A DNA stretch of 64,000 bases, from contig UQYG01000010.1 in the NCBI GenBank assembly GCA_900545275.1, forward strand, positions 55,833 through 119,832, given 5' to 3'. The notes under the pieces are model-generated. The model did no database searches. It was not told the DNA's origin and was given only the letters and a program-made list of their open reading frames with translations. Position numbers and translations under genes: made by a program. Origin of the DNA: an uncultured Sutterella sp. Its GTDB lineage: Bacteria; Pseudomonadota; Gammaproteobacteria; Burkholderiales; Burkholderiaceae_F. This document shows, in pieces, positions 1 through 8,151 of the stretch (the first letter of the stretch is position 1; every line of letters starts with the position of its first letter).

Positions 1-1626
1 AAGGGTGCGGGCTGGTTCAACGCGTACTTTTTGACGAAGTTCGCGCTCGCCCATTTCGGATACCTGAATCTCGAACCCGCCTACAACGCTCTCCTTTTCG
101 CGGCGGTCGTGCTCCCGATCGGCACGCGCGCGCTCGACATTGCGCGAAATCTCGCGGGCGCCCTCGCGGCCGCGGCGCTTCTCTGGCACGAAAGCTGGCT
201 TCCCGGGCCCGAAGCGATCCGCACGAACGCGCACAACCTCACGAACTTTTCCTCGTCGTTTCTGTTCAACTTCATCGTCGACGCGGTGAATCCCGTCCTC
301 GTCGCCTGGCTTGCGGCAGGAATCGTCGCATGGCTCTTTCTGCGCCGCTGGATGCGCTTTTCGACCCTCACCGTGATCGGCCTCGTCGTCACGGCCTTCC
401 CGCAGCTCGTCCCCTGGGCGACGCCGAGCGAAAAGGAGGCGTCCGCCCGGGAAATCGCCGCCGCGCCCGAAAGCGCACCCGCCGTCCAAAGCGAAACGGC
501 GGCCGGCCCGCTCCGACCCCCGCAACCCGCAAACGGCACGGGCGAAGACGTCGAGAGGTGGCTCACCGCCTTTTTCTCAGAAGAGGAAAATCGCGTCGCG
601 AACCTCCCGACGGAGGCGATCCCCGAAACGGTTTCGGGGGGCTTCGACATTGCCGTCGTCAACATCTGCTCGCTCTCGAACGACGATCTCGCGGCGACGG
701 GACTCGAGCGCCACAACGTCTGGTCGAAGTTCGACGTGCGCTTCTCGGGCTTTTCGTCGGCCACGTCATACTCGGGACCGGCGACGCTTCGCCTGCTCAC
801 CGCCGCCTGCGGACAGCCCCCGCATTCGGCCCTCTACGGCGAGCGCCGTCCGCAGTGCGAACTTCTCAACCGCTTTGCGGCGGCCGGGTGGGAAAACCGC
901 CTTTATCTCGACCACAACGGACGGTTCGACAACTATCTCGCGTCTCTTCGCGAGTTGGCGGGGCTCACACCCGCCCTCAACGACCTCACGAAGCTTCACG
1001 TCCGCTACGAAGCCTTCGACGGCTCGCCCGTTTACGACGACGCAGACGTCTTCAACCAGTGGTTCTCGGACCTCTCCTCCAGGCCCGCGTCGAGAACCGT
1101 GTCGCTCTTCGATCTCGTGGCGCTCCACGACGGAAACCGCGCGCCCGGCTCCGCGAAGTCCTTCGACTACGCGCCGCTCGCGAAGAGCCTGTTGGACGAC
1201 CTGGAAGGCATCATGAACCGTATCGAAAAGAGCGGCCGTCCGGTGCTCTTCATCGTCGTGCCCGAACACGGCGCGGCGGTACGCGGCGACAAGATCCAGA
1301 TGGCGAGGCTTCGCGAAATTCCGAGCCCTAAGATCACGAACGTTCCCGTTCTCGTGAAGTTCTTCGGTCTGAAGCTCGACGGCGCCCTGCGCACAATCGA
1401 AGCGCCGACGAGCTACCTGGCGCTCGCCGAACTCATGGCCCGTACGGCGACGAGCGGCGTCTACCGCGATCGAGAGGCCGACGCCTCGGCCGCGGTCGAC
1501 GCGATCCTCATGGATCTTCCGCAAACCTGGCCCGTCTCGCAGAACGCCAACGCGAGCGTCGTGCGCTTTGCGGGCGTCCACTGGGTGCGGCTCCATGCCG
1601 GAAAATGGATCAAGTATCCGGAATAG
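1..1626 (+). CDS. bcsG: BcsG, cellulose phosphoethanolamine transferase (5' end outside window)
   Basis: Inner-membrane enzyme that transfers phosphoethanolamine from phosphatidylethanolamine to secreted cellulose. The frame is open from base 1, and the residues before the first possible start at 31 (KGAGWFNAYFL) already match BcsG, so the gene begins upstream and the TTG at 31 is internal. N-terminal membrane segments carry the family stretch GYLN...WLPGPE. The periplasmic alkaline-phosphatase-like domain keeps its active site: Cys in NICSLS (667-669), the nucleophile Ser in SATSYSGP (772-774), and Glu-His of PEHG (1264-1269). It ends like the E. coli protein (WIKYPE). Other bcs genes should lie just left of the window. 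The domain is complete; only the extreme N-terminus is missing. Confidence 0.95.
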   Translation, partial: KGAGWFNAYFLTKFALAHFGYLNLEPAYNALLFAAVVLPIGTRALDIARNLAGALAAAALLWHESWLPGPEAIRTNAHNLTNFSSSFLFNFIVDAVNPVLVAWLAAGIVAWLFLRRWMRFSTLTVIGLVVTAFPQLVPWATPSEKEASAREIAAAPESAPAVQSETAAGPLRPPQPANGTGEDVERWLTAFFSEEENRVANLPTEAIPETVSGGFDIAVVNICSLSNDDLAATGLERHNVWSKFDVRFSGFSSATSYSGPATLRLLTAACGQPPHSALYGERRPQCELLNRFAAAGWENRLYLDHNGRFDNYLASLRELAGLTPALNDLTKLHVRYEAFDGSPVYDDADVFNQWFSDLSSRPASRTVSLFDLVALHDGNRAPGSAKSFDYAPLAKSLLDDLEGIMNRIEKSGRPVLFIVVPEHGAAVRGDKIQMARLREIPSPKITNVPVLVKFFGLKLDGALRTIEAPTSYLALAELMARTATSGVYRDREADASAAVDAILMDLPQTWPVSQNANASVVRFAGVHWVRLHAGKWIKYPE

Positions 1627-1656
1627 ACCGACGCATCCCTCACGAACACAACATCA

Positions 1657-1843
1657 ATGCCCTGGTTCCGCCATTACGGACTCGACCCCTTGGCAGTTCT
1701 TCGCGTCGGACTCTAGGACGAAAACTGAGGGAATTTTTTCCGGGCAACGCAGAGAGAATGCACGGCGTACCTGACGATTTCGATCGAATTCTCCTTGGTG
1801 TTCCTTTTGCCTCAAACACCTTTTGGAGCGAAAGAGCTTCCTT
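1657..1843. other. Convergent intergenic region, no supported gene
   Basis: Gap between bcsG and the YheO-like regulator, which converge here. I see no clear intrinsic terminator. A 19-residue open frame (1657-1716) has no ribosome binding site and is not called. Confidence 0.5.
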
Positions 1844-2560
1844 TTATTCTCGACGCCGCACTTCGTCGAGATAACTGTAGACCGTCACCTTGGAGATTCC
1901 GAGACGGTCCGCGACGCGCTCGAGAGCACCCTTCATCAAGAAGATCCCGCGCTCGTTCATGAAGCGGATCACTTCGATGCGCCGCTCCTTGGTGTCGGTC
2001 TCGCGCGCTTCATCAAGAATCTTGTCGATGAGGTCGTAGACCATTTCCTTCACGTTTCGGTCGCCCTCGACGGGTGTCTCGGCGTTTCGCGCCGAAGCCC
2101 GCGCGAGCCCCGCCTCGTCGAAGTCGGGCATGGCGCAGCGCAGCCAGCGCATGTTTTCGCGCAGGTGCGTGCAGTCGACGTTGATGCACATCGCGCCGAT
2201 CAGCTTTCCTTCTTCGCCGCGGATGAGAAGCGACGAGGATCGGATGAGCCGCCCCTCGTGCTCGTAGTAGTAGTTCGCCACGAAGGACTCTGCCGCGTCG
2301 CCGCTGAAAAGAGCCTTCTGCACGAGATTGCGAAAGCTTTCGCCGAGGCGCCGGCCGGTGACGCGGTTGTTGGCGGCGTGCACGATGGAGTGCTGCGGGG
2401 TCGTGAGGTCGTGCAGCAACACCTCGCAGTCTTCTCCGAAGGTGCGAGCGATCATGTCGGCAACGGGAACGTAGGAAAGCAGAATGGGATGCATGGCTTC
2501 GCTCTGGTCTAGAATTTTTTCTGTATCCGTTCCGTCAAGTCTATCCCATTTTGACGACAT
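1844..2560 (-). CDS. YheO-like PAS / helix-turn-helix transcriptional regulator
   Basis: Predicted cytoplasmic DNA-binding regulator. The first two thirds match the YheO-like PAS domain (CEVLLHDL...HSIVHAANN...GRRLGE...LIGAMCINVD), and the C-terminal part matches the HTH_22 domain (ERVADRLGISKVTVYSYL). The frame stays open to 2647, but I choose the ATG at 2560 because GGAAGGAAGG lies directly before it and it leaves a normal ~238-residue protein. The gene diverges from the hydrogenase operon across a gap with several AT-rich palindromes, so it is the natural candidate to control that operon. The ligand is unknown. The family is secure; the link to the hydrogenase is inference from position. 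Confidence 0.85.
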   Translation of the reverse strand: MSSKWDRLDGTDTEKILDQSEAMHPILLSYVPVADMIARTFGEDCEVLLHDLTTPQHSIVHAANNRVTGRRLGESFRNLVQKALFSGDAAESFVANYYYEHEGRLIRSSSLLIRGEEGKLIGAMCINVDCTHLRENMRWLRCAMPDFDEAGLARASARNAETPVEGDRNVKEMVYDLIDKILDEARETDTKERRIEVIRFMNERGIFLMKGALERVADRLGISKVTVYSYLDEVRRRE

Positions 2561-2680
2561 CCTTCCTTCCGAATGCTTTGCATCCTCCCCTGCCGCGGTT
2601 CGAACCGCCACACAATCGAGAGGAACGCAGAAAAAGGAGCTCGACAAAATCCGCGCTCCTCGCTAGACTCATCAGGCTTC

Positions 2681-2690
2681 GAAAATTTTC
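2681..2690. promoter_or_regulatory. Palindrome GAAAATTTTC, copy 1
   Basis: Ten-base perfect palindrome in the divergent gap between the YheO-like regulator and the hydrogenase operon. An identical copy starts exactly 40 bases downstream. It is a candidate operator; nothing in the sequence shows which protein binds. Confidence 0.4.
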
Positions 2691-2720
2691 TCCGTCGGGA
2701 CGTTCCACGCCCCCGAGATA

Positions 2721-2730
2721 GAAAATTTTC
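2721..2730. promoter_or_regulatory. Palindrome GAAAATTTTC, copy 2
   Basis: Second identical copy of the 10-base palindrome, 40 bases (about four helical turns) from the first. It is followed at once by an AT-rich stretch likely to hold the hydrogenase-operon promoter. Confidence 0.4.
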
Positions 2731-2737
2731 CATTAAA

Positions 2738-2753
2738 ATAGAATTTATTCTAT
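2738..2753. promoter_or_regulatory. Perfect 7-2-7 dyad ATAGAATTTATTCTAT
   Basis: Inverted repeat with 7-base arms and a 2-base centre, 82 bases upstream of the first hydrogenase-operon start codon. It overlaps two plausible -10 elements (TAGAAT and TATAAA). An operator at the promoter is the simplest reading. Confidence 0.4.
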
Positions 2754-2834
2754 AAATAAAAAGTTCTACGTCCCTCCCGCTTCGGGAACGGACGGGGTGA
2801 CAGAACCATCGGATCCGCCAAGGAAGACCTTTTT

Positions 2835-4838
2835 ATGGACGAACTCATTTACGGCGTTTGGAAGGGGAAGGTGTACGACTACCGTCGCCGAGCTCCCGAC
2901 GGCGCACAAAGCGAGCTCCCCCTCGAGACGCTTCTCACCTTCAATCAAGGAAACCCCGTGGCGGGATTTGCCGGCCCGCAGGGTTTTCTCATGTTCGACC
3001 TGCGCGTCACGCTCGCGGAATTTCTGCGTCAGTACTACGCCCGTGCGAAGAGCCTCTCCTGCGGTCGCTGCACGCCCTGCCGCATGGGAACCATCCTCAT
3101 CGACGAGGCGCTTGAGAAGTCGGCGCGCGGCGAAGGCGAATCGGTCGACTGGGACCGAATCCGCGCCCTTCTTGTTCAAATGCGCGAAACGAGCCTCTGC
3201 GGCATCGGTCAGACGGCGCCCGAACCCCTCTGGGGCGCGCTTGAATACTTTCCCGAGATGCTGCGGCGCGCCCCGGCCATGCCCGAAACGACGCGCGACT
3301 TCTATGCCGTCGCGACCGCGCCCTGCATCGAGGCCTGTCCTTCGCACGTCAACATTCCGCGCTACATCGACTACATCCGCGACGGCCATCCCGAACTCGC
3401 GACGACGGTGCTCCTGCGCCACTATCCGCTTGTCGGCTCCTGCGGACGCGTCTGCGTGCGCCCATGCGAAAAGGCCTGTCTGCGAAACCAGATCGACTCC
3501 GCCGTCGGCATCAAGGAATTGAAGCGCCACGCGGCCGACAACGCGGGCGCCGCGATCGAGGACTTCTTTCCGAAGGAAGAGCGCCCCGTATCGCCCGTTT
3601 CGACTTCCGTCGCGATCGTGGGAGCCGGACCCGCGGGCATCAACTGTGCCTACCACCTTCTTCGCCGCGGCTACCGCGTCGACATTTTCGAGCAGGAAGC
3701 GCACGCGGGCGGAATGGCCCGCATCGGCATCCCCGCCTATCGCCTCCCCAACAAGCTTCTCGAAACCGAAACGGACGTAATCACGCGGCTTGGCGGCAAC
3801 TACAAGTTCGGACAGACCTTCGGGCGCGACTTCAACATCGACGAACTCTTTCACCGCGGCTACAAGGCGGTCTTTCTCGGGATCGGCTGCGCCCTCGGGC
3901 AGTATCTGGGCCTCCCCGATGAAGACACCTCAGCCGAGGGATATCTCAAGGGACTCGACTTTCTCGTCGACGTCGAGCATGCACAGTCGCGCGGCGAAAC
4001 ACCCTCGCTCGAAGGCGACATCGTGGTCGTCGGCTGCGGCAACGTCGCCATGGACTGCTGCCGCACCGCGCGGCGCCTCCTGAAGGGCGCGGGAAAAATC
4101 ACGGTCTCCTACCGCCGCACGCGCGCCTCCGCTCCGGCCGACCCTGAGGAAATCACCGCCGCCATGGAAGAGGACATCGACTTCGACTTCCTCACGGCGC
4201 CCGTGGAAATCCTCACCGAAGACGGCCGCGTCACCGGAATCAAGCTCGTCCGCATGCGCGAAGGCGAACCCGACGCTTCGGGCCGCCGTTCCGTCAAGCC
4301 CATCGAAGGAAGCGAATTCGTCATTCCCTGCAGCACCGTGATCGCCGCGATCGGACAGAAGACCGACACGTCGGTCTTCTGCGAAGCGGACGGAATCGAA
4401 CTCTCGCGCCGCGGGACGATCGTCGTGAACGACGCCCTTGAGACGAGCCGCGAAGGCGTCTTTGCCGGGGGCGACGCCGCCGCGGGTCCTACGAGTCTCA
4501 TCTGGGGGATGGCCCAGGGGGAAATCGCCGCAAATTCGATTCACGAATACCTCATGACCCACGCGACGGGCTTTATTCCGCGTCAGCGCATGAGCGCCAT
4601 GATCCGCGAGGCGAAGTTGCTCGAAGGCGAAAAGCCGCACCGCGAAGTGCCGCTCGTTCCGCGCCAAAAGCAGACGCATCTGGCGGCGGACGTGCGCAAG
4701 TCCTCGTGGGAAGAGGCCGAACACGGCCTTTCGCACGACGACGCCCTCACGGAAGCCTCGCGCTGCATGCGTTGCTACCGCATCTTTGCCGTGTCCACGC
4801 TTCGTCCCATTCCCGGGAAGAGCGAACTCGAAGACTGA
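2835..4838 (+). CDS. NuoF-type iron-sulfur domain fused to GltD-like FAD/NAD(P) oxidoreductase
   Basis: Cytoplasmic electron-transfer flavoprotein, 667 residues. Residues ~70-125 match the NuoF/HydB C-terminal 4Fe-4S domain (C76, C79, C82 in SCGRCTPCRMGT, then Cys in SLCGIGQ). Residues ~160-225 carry the GltD-type cysteine pairs for two 4Fe-4S clusters (CIEACP, CGRVCVRPCEKAC). Then come an FAD Rossmann motif (VGAGPAG, ~265) and a second nucleotide-binding motif (VVGCGNVAMD, ~400). It ends with a shortened ferredoxin-like tail with a single CMRC. The N-terminal FMN/NADH-binding part of NuoF is absent. The ATG has AAGGAAG upstream. The [FeFe]-hydrogenase gene follows after 14 bases. HydDB describes a 'glutamate synthase-linked' [FeFe] group (A2), which this pair resembles. 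Likely role: passing electrons between NAD(P)H and the hydrogenase. Bifurcation is possible but unproven. Confidence 0.85.
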   Translation: MDELIYGVWKGKVYDYRRRAPDGAQSELPLETLLTFNQGNPVAGFAGPQGFLMFDLRVTLAEFLRQYYARAKSLSCGRCTPCRMGTILIDEALEKSARGEGESVDWDRIRALLVQMRETSLCGIGQTAPEPLWGALEYFPEMLRRAPAMPETTRDFYAVATAPCIEACPSHVNIPRYIDYIRDGHPELATTVLLRHYPLVGSCGRVCVRPCEKACLRNQIDSAVGIKELKRHAADNAGAAIEDFFPKEERPVSPVSTSVAIVGAGPAGINCAYHLLRRGYRVDIFEQEAHAGGMARIGIPAYRLPNKLLETETDVITRLGGNYKFGQTFGRDFNIDELFHRGYKAVFLGIGCALGQYLGLPDEDTSAEGYLKGLDFLVDVEHAQSRGETPSLEGDIVVVGCGNVAMDCCRTARRLLKGAGKITVSYRRTRASAPADPEEITAAMEEDIDFDFLTAPVEILTEDGRVTGIKLVRMREGEPDASGRRSVKPIEGSEFVIPCSTVIAAIGQKTDTSVFCEADGIELSRRGTIVVNDALETSREGVFAGGDAAAGPTSLIWGMAQGEIAANSIHEYLMTHATGFIPRQRMSAMIREAKLLEGEKPHREVPLVPRQKQTHLAADVRKSSWEEAEHGLSHDDALTEASRCMRCYRIFAVSTLRPIPGKSELED

Positions 4839-4852
4839 TCGGGGAGAAGAAG

Positions 4853-6667
4853 ATGAAAGCATTTTTGAACGACGTCCCCGTCCGCTTCACCGAAGGCGAA
4901 ACGATTCTCGAGGTCGCCCGCCGCGAAGGGGTCTTCATTCCTACGCTCTGCGAATTCGCGGCGCTCCACCACCGTCCCGGGACCTGCCGCATGTGTCTCG
5001 TGGAAATCGTGGAGAAGGACCGCACGCGCACCGTCACGGCCTGCGACACGCGCATGAAGGAGGGACTTCGCGTCCGCACGACGGGCACGCAGCTTCGGTC
5101 GATGCGCAGGCTGCAGGCGGAACTTCTCTTTGCCGACCACTGCGAGCGCTGTTCGGAGTGTCCGCGCCACGGCGACTGCGAACTTCAGACGGTCGCAAAG
5201 ACCGTGGGACTCGACGTCTCGCGCCTCTCCGGCCGATACGTCGGACGTCACGGCACGGACGCGACGGCTCCGGCCCTCACCTTCACGCCCGACAAGTGCA
5301 TCCGGTGCCTGCGGTGCCTCGAGGTCTGCCGTCAGGTTCAGGGCGTGGGCGCCATCACGCTCGAAGGTTTCGGCACGGGGGCGGCCGTCGGCTTTGACGG
5401 CGCCCCCTGGGGCGCGTCCGACCGCTGCATTCAGTGCGGCCAGTGCTCGCTCGTCTGTCCGACGGGCGCGATCGCCGTGAAGGATCAGGGCGAGCGTGCG
5501 CTCGAACTCTTCGAAGATCCCGCCGTCACCACCGTCGTGCAGATCGCCCCGGCCGTGCGCTTCACGATCGGCGAAGCCATGGGACGCCCCGCGGGCGAGA
5601 ATCTCGAGGGCTTCCTCGTCGCCGGCCTCAAGAAGCTCGGCGCCGACCTCGTCTGCGACACGCGTTGGTCGGCCGACGTGACGATCCTTGAGGAAGGAAC
5701 GGAGTTGATCGAGCGCCTCGAAAAAATGAAGCGTGAAAACCGGCTCGACCGCCCCGACACGATGTTCACCTCGTGCTGCCCGGGCTGGATCAACCACGTG
5801 GAAAAGTCGGCTGCGGATCTGATCGACCACATCTCCACGACGCGTTCGCCCCAGGGAATCTTCGGAGCGCTCGCCAAGACGTGGCTTCCCAAGGCGCTCA
5901 AGATCAAGAAGGACCGCATCCGCGTGATTTCGATCATGCCCTGCACGGCGAAGAAGGACGAGGCCGCGCGTCCCGCCCTCTCCCGCGACGGCGGGCCCGA
6001 CGTGGATCTTGTGCTCACCGTGCGCGAACTCGCGACGCTCTTTATGCGGCACGGCCTCACGCCCGAGACCTTGGCGCCCGCCGCCTTTGACTCTCCCTTC
6101 ATGACGGAGGCGACCGGCGCGGCGCAGCTCTTTGCAACGACGGGCGGCGTCATGGAGGCGGCCCTTCGCACGGTCTCGGCCTTGACGGGCGGCCCCCGCA
6201 CGGCGCACCTTGCGTTCGAGCCTGTTCGCGGCCTAAAGAACGCCAAGGAAGCGACCGTCGAAACCGACGAATTCGGAAAACTCCGCGTCGCCGTCGTCTA
6301 CGGCATCCGCGAGGCGGACCGCATTCTGAAGCTTGTGCGAGAAGGCCGATCGCCCTACCATTTCGTAGAAGTGATGGCGTGTCCGGGCGGCTGCATCGGC
6401 GGGGGCGGCACGAACCGCGGTCCCGCATGGAGCCGCACGCTTCCCGTTCGTCAGGAAGCCGTCTACGACGAAGACGCCGCGATGGCGGTGAAGTCCTCGC
6501 ACGAAAACCCGGACGTCGCGCGTCTCTACCGCGAGTACCTCGGCACGCCCGGCAGCCGTCTCGCGCACGACCTTCTGCACACACACTACGGCGACCGGCG
6601 TTCGCCTGCGAAGACGCCGCTTTTCCGACAGCTCGTCGTGAAGCTTCACGCCGCCGATTGTGAATAA
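4853..6667 (+). CDS. hydA: [FeFe]-hydrogenase, M3 type
   Basis: Iron-only hydrogenase, 604 residues, catalysing H2 formation or oxidation in the cytoplasm. Order of domains: 2Fe-2S domain (Cys in CEFAALHHRPGTCRMC), His-Cys3 4Fe-4S site (DHCERCSEC...DCELQ), two 4Fe-4S motifs (CIRCLRCLEVC, CIQCGQCSLVC), then the H-cluster domain. All three H-cluster signatures are intact: L1 TSCCPGW (306-312), L2 MPCTAKK (from 362), L3 MACPGGC (508-514). The C-terminal small-subunit-like tail SHENPDVARLY is present. The ATG at 4853 has GGGGAGAAGAAG upstream; the frame is open further back but only in GltD-gene shadow. No hydE, hydF or hydG maturase is in the window, so they must be elsewhere if the enzyme is active. 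Unusual for a Burkholderiales-like genome. Confidence 0.95.
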   Translation: MKAFLNDVPVRFTEGETILEVARREGVFIPTLCEFAALHHRPGTCRMCLVEIVEKDRTRTVTACDTRMKEGLRVRTTGTQLRSMRRLQAELLFADHCERCSECPRHGDCELQTVAKTVGLDVSRLSGRYVGRHGTDATAPALTFTPDKCIRCLRCLEVCRQVQGVGAITLEGFGTGAAVGFDGAPWGASDRCIQCGQCSLVCPTGAIAVKDQGERALELFEDPAVTTVVQIAPAVRFTIGEAMGRPAGENLEGFLVAGLKKLGADLVCDTRWSADVTILEEGTELIERLEKMKRENRLDRPDTMFTSCCPGWINHVEKSAADLIDHISTTRSPQGIFGALAKTWLPKALKIKKDRIRVISIMPCTAKKDEAARPALSRDGGPDVDLVLTVRELATLFMRHGLTPETLAPAAFDSPFMTEATGAAQLFATTGGVMEAALRTVSALTGGPRTAHLAFEPVRGLKNAKEATVETDEFGKLRVAVVYGIREADRILKLVREGRSPYHFVEVMACPGGCIGGGGTNRGPAWSRTLPVRQEAVYDEDAAMAVKSSHENPDVARLYREYLGTPGSRLAHDLLHTHYGDRRSPAKTPLFRQLVVKLHAADCE

Positions 6668-6690
6668 TCCGATTTTTTTAGGAGAGCAAC

Positions 6691-7677
6691 ATGAAGCAAC
6701 CCGTCCGCATCGCCGTCACCGGTCCCGCCGGTCAGATCGGCTACTCGATTCTCTTTCGCCTCGCTTCGGGCGCCATGCTCGGCCCCGACCAACCCGTGTC
6801 GCTCACGCTCCTTGAGCGTCCCAACCCGACGAGCTCGGCCGCTCTGAAGGGCGTCATGATGGAGCTCGACGACTGCGCCTTCCCGACGCTCGCCGAAATG
6901 AAGGCCGTGCGTGATCCCGCGGAAGCCTTCGACGGCGCCGAATACGTCTTTCTGATCGGGGCGCGTCCGCGCGGTCCCGGCATGGAGCGGGCCGACCTCC
7001 TCGAGGCGAACGCCTCGATCTTTGAAACTCAAGGCCGAGCCCTCAACGAAGCGGCCTCCCGCAACGTGAAGGTGCTCGTCGTCGGGAACCCCTGCAACAC
7101 GAACGCCCGCATCGCGATGCTCAACGCCCCGGATCTGCCGCGCACGGCCTTCTCGGCCCTCCTGCGCCTCGACCAGAACCGCGCCCTCTCGCAGCTCGCG
7201 CAGAAGACCGGCTCGCACGTGACCGACATCCGTCACCTCTGCGTCTGGGGCAACCACGCCCCCACGATGGTCTCCGACATCACGCACGCGACCGTCGCGG
7301 GCCGTCCCGCCCTTGAGCTTGTCGACGACGCCTGGGTCAAAAACGACTTCATGCCGACCGTCGCCAAGCGCGGCAGCGCCATCATTCAAGCACGCGGCGC
7401 GAGTTCCGCCGCCTCGGCCGCCTCGGCCGCGATCGATCATATGCGCGACTGGGCGCTCGGCTCCAACGGAGAATGGGTGACGATGGGCGTTCCCTCCGAC
7501 GGCTCCTACGGCGTGCCCGAAGGACTCGTCTTCGGCTTCCCCTGCATCACGAAGAACGGGCGCTATGAAATCGTGAAGGATCTTGCACTCACCGACGACA
7601 TCCGAGCGGGGATCGCGAAGAACGTCGCGGACCTCGAAGCGGAAGCCGCTGCGGTCAAGGCTTTCGTTCCGGCCTAA
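6691..7677 (+). CDS. mdh: Malate dehydrogenase
   Basis: NAD-dependent malate/oxaloacetate interconversion, 328 residues, cytoplasmic. Family marks: Rossmann GPAGQIGYS at the N-terminus, substrate loop GARPRGPGMER, GNPCNTN, and the catalytic His in WGNHAPTM. The usual LDHNRA motif reads LDQNRA, so the catalytic Asp is kept but the next His is Gln; that His is not itself catalytic. AGGAG precedes the ATG. It starts 23 bases after the hydrogenase stop and is followed by a strong terminator at 7694, so it looks like the last gene of the hydrogenase operon. In a reductive C4 pathway it would consume NADH to make malate, linking H2 and NADH pools; that link is inference. Confidence 0.95.
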   Translation: MKQPVRIAVTGPAGQIGYSILFRLASGAMLGPDQPVSLTLLERPNPTSSAALKGVMMELDDCAFPTLAEMKAVRDPAEAFDGAEYVFLIGARPRGPGMERADLLEANASIFETQGRALNEAASRNVKVLVVGNPCNTNARIAMLNAPDLPRTAFSALLRLDQNRALSQLAQKTGSHVTDIRHLCVWGNHAPTMVSDITHATVAGRPALELVDDAWVKNDFMPTVAKRGSAIIQARGASSAASAASAAIDHMRDWALGSNGEWVTMGVPSDGSYGVPEGLVFGFPCITKNGRYEIVKDLALTDDIRAGIAKNVADLEAEAAAVKAFVPA

Positions 7678-7693
7678 GGCGCCGCTACAATGG

Positions 7694-7730
7694 GTGCGTC
7701 GCACGCAAAACCGTGCGGCGCACTTTTTTT
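7694..7730 (+). terminator. Intrinsic terminator / 5' leader hairpin
   Basis: Twelve-base stem with one mismatch (GTGCGTCGCACG / CGTGCGGCGCAC) and a T7 run. It ends the hydrogenase-mdh unit. A TACAAT -10-like element at 7686-7691 sits directly before it, so the same hairpin could also form at the 5' end of the ridA transcript. Confidence 0.85.
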
Positions 7731-7770
7731 GCGCCCTCCGTCAACCGGGCGCACTTCAAAGGAGAGTCTC

Positions 7771-8151
7771 ATGGAATTCGTTCGTCCTCCCTTCCGCGGA
7801 GAAAACAAGGGCCACTACACCGCGGGCGTCATCTCGAAGGGGATGCTCTACGTTTCGGGTCAGCTCTCGATCGACCCCGACACGCGCGAAGTCGCCAAGG
7901 GCGGCATCAAGGACCACGCGCGCCTCGCGCTCGACAATGTCGACCGCGTGCTCAAGGAGGCGGGCGTGACGCGAAACGACGTCGTCTTCTGCCGCGTCTA
8001 CACCCCCGACGTGAAGTACTGGGGGCCGATCAACGAGGTCTACGCCGAGTTTTTCGGCGAGCACAAGCCCGGGCGCGTCGTCGTCTCGACGACGGAACTC
8101 CATTTCGGGTGCCTTGTGGAAATTGAAGCGATCGCGGAGATGCCGGAATGA
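7771..8151 (+). CDS. RidA/YjgF-family protein lacking the deaminase arginine
   Basis: Small trimeric-fold RidA-family protein, 126 residues. The family core is clear (GVISKGMLYVSGQL, DNVDRVLKEAG, GRVVVS..., VEIEAIAEMP). In imine/enamine deaminases an Arg near residue 105 (ARLPKDV in E. coli) binds the substrate carboxylate; here the aligned residue is Glu (E109 in STTELHFG). Canonical 2-aminoacrylate deaminase activity is therefore doubtful. AAAGGAGAG precedes the ATG. The stop overlaps the start of the next gene (ATGA), a PLP enzyme of the kind that releases reactive enamines, so the pair is probably translationally coupled. Family sure; function open. Confidence 0.9.
   Translation: MEFVRPPFRGENKGHYTAGVISKGMLYVSGQLSIDPDTREVAKGGIKDHARLALDNVDRVLKEAGVTRNDVVFCRVYTPDVKYWGPINEVYAEFFGEHKPGRVVVSTTELHFGCLVEIEAIAEMPE

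Noticed and set aside
1657..1716. 19-residue ORF after bcsG starting MPWFRHYGL
   Set aside because: No ribosome binding site and no recognisable family; could be a decayed gene start but nothing supports it.
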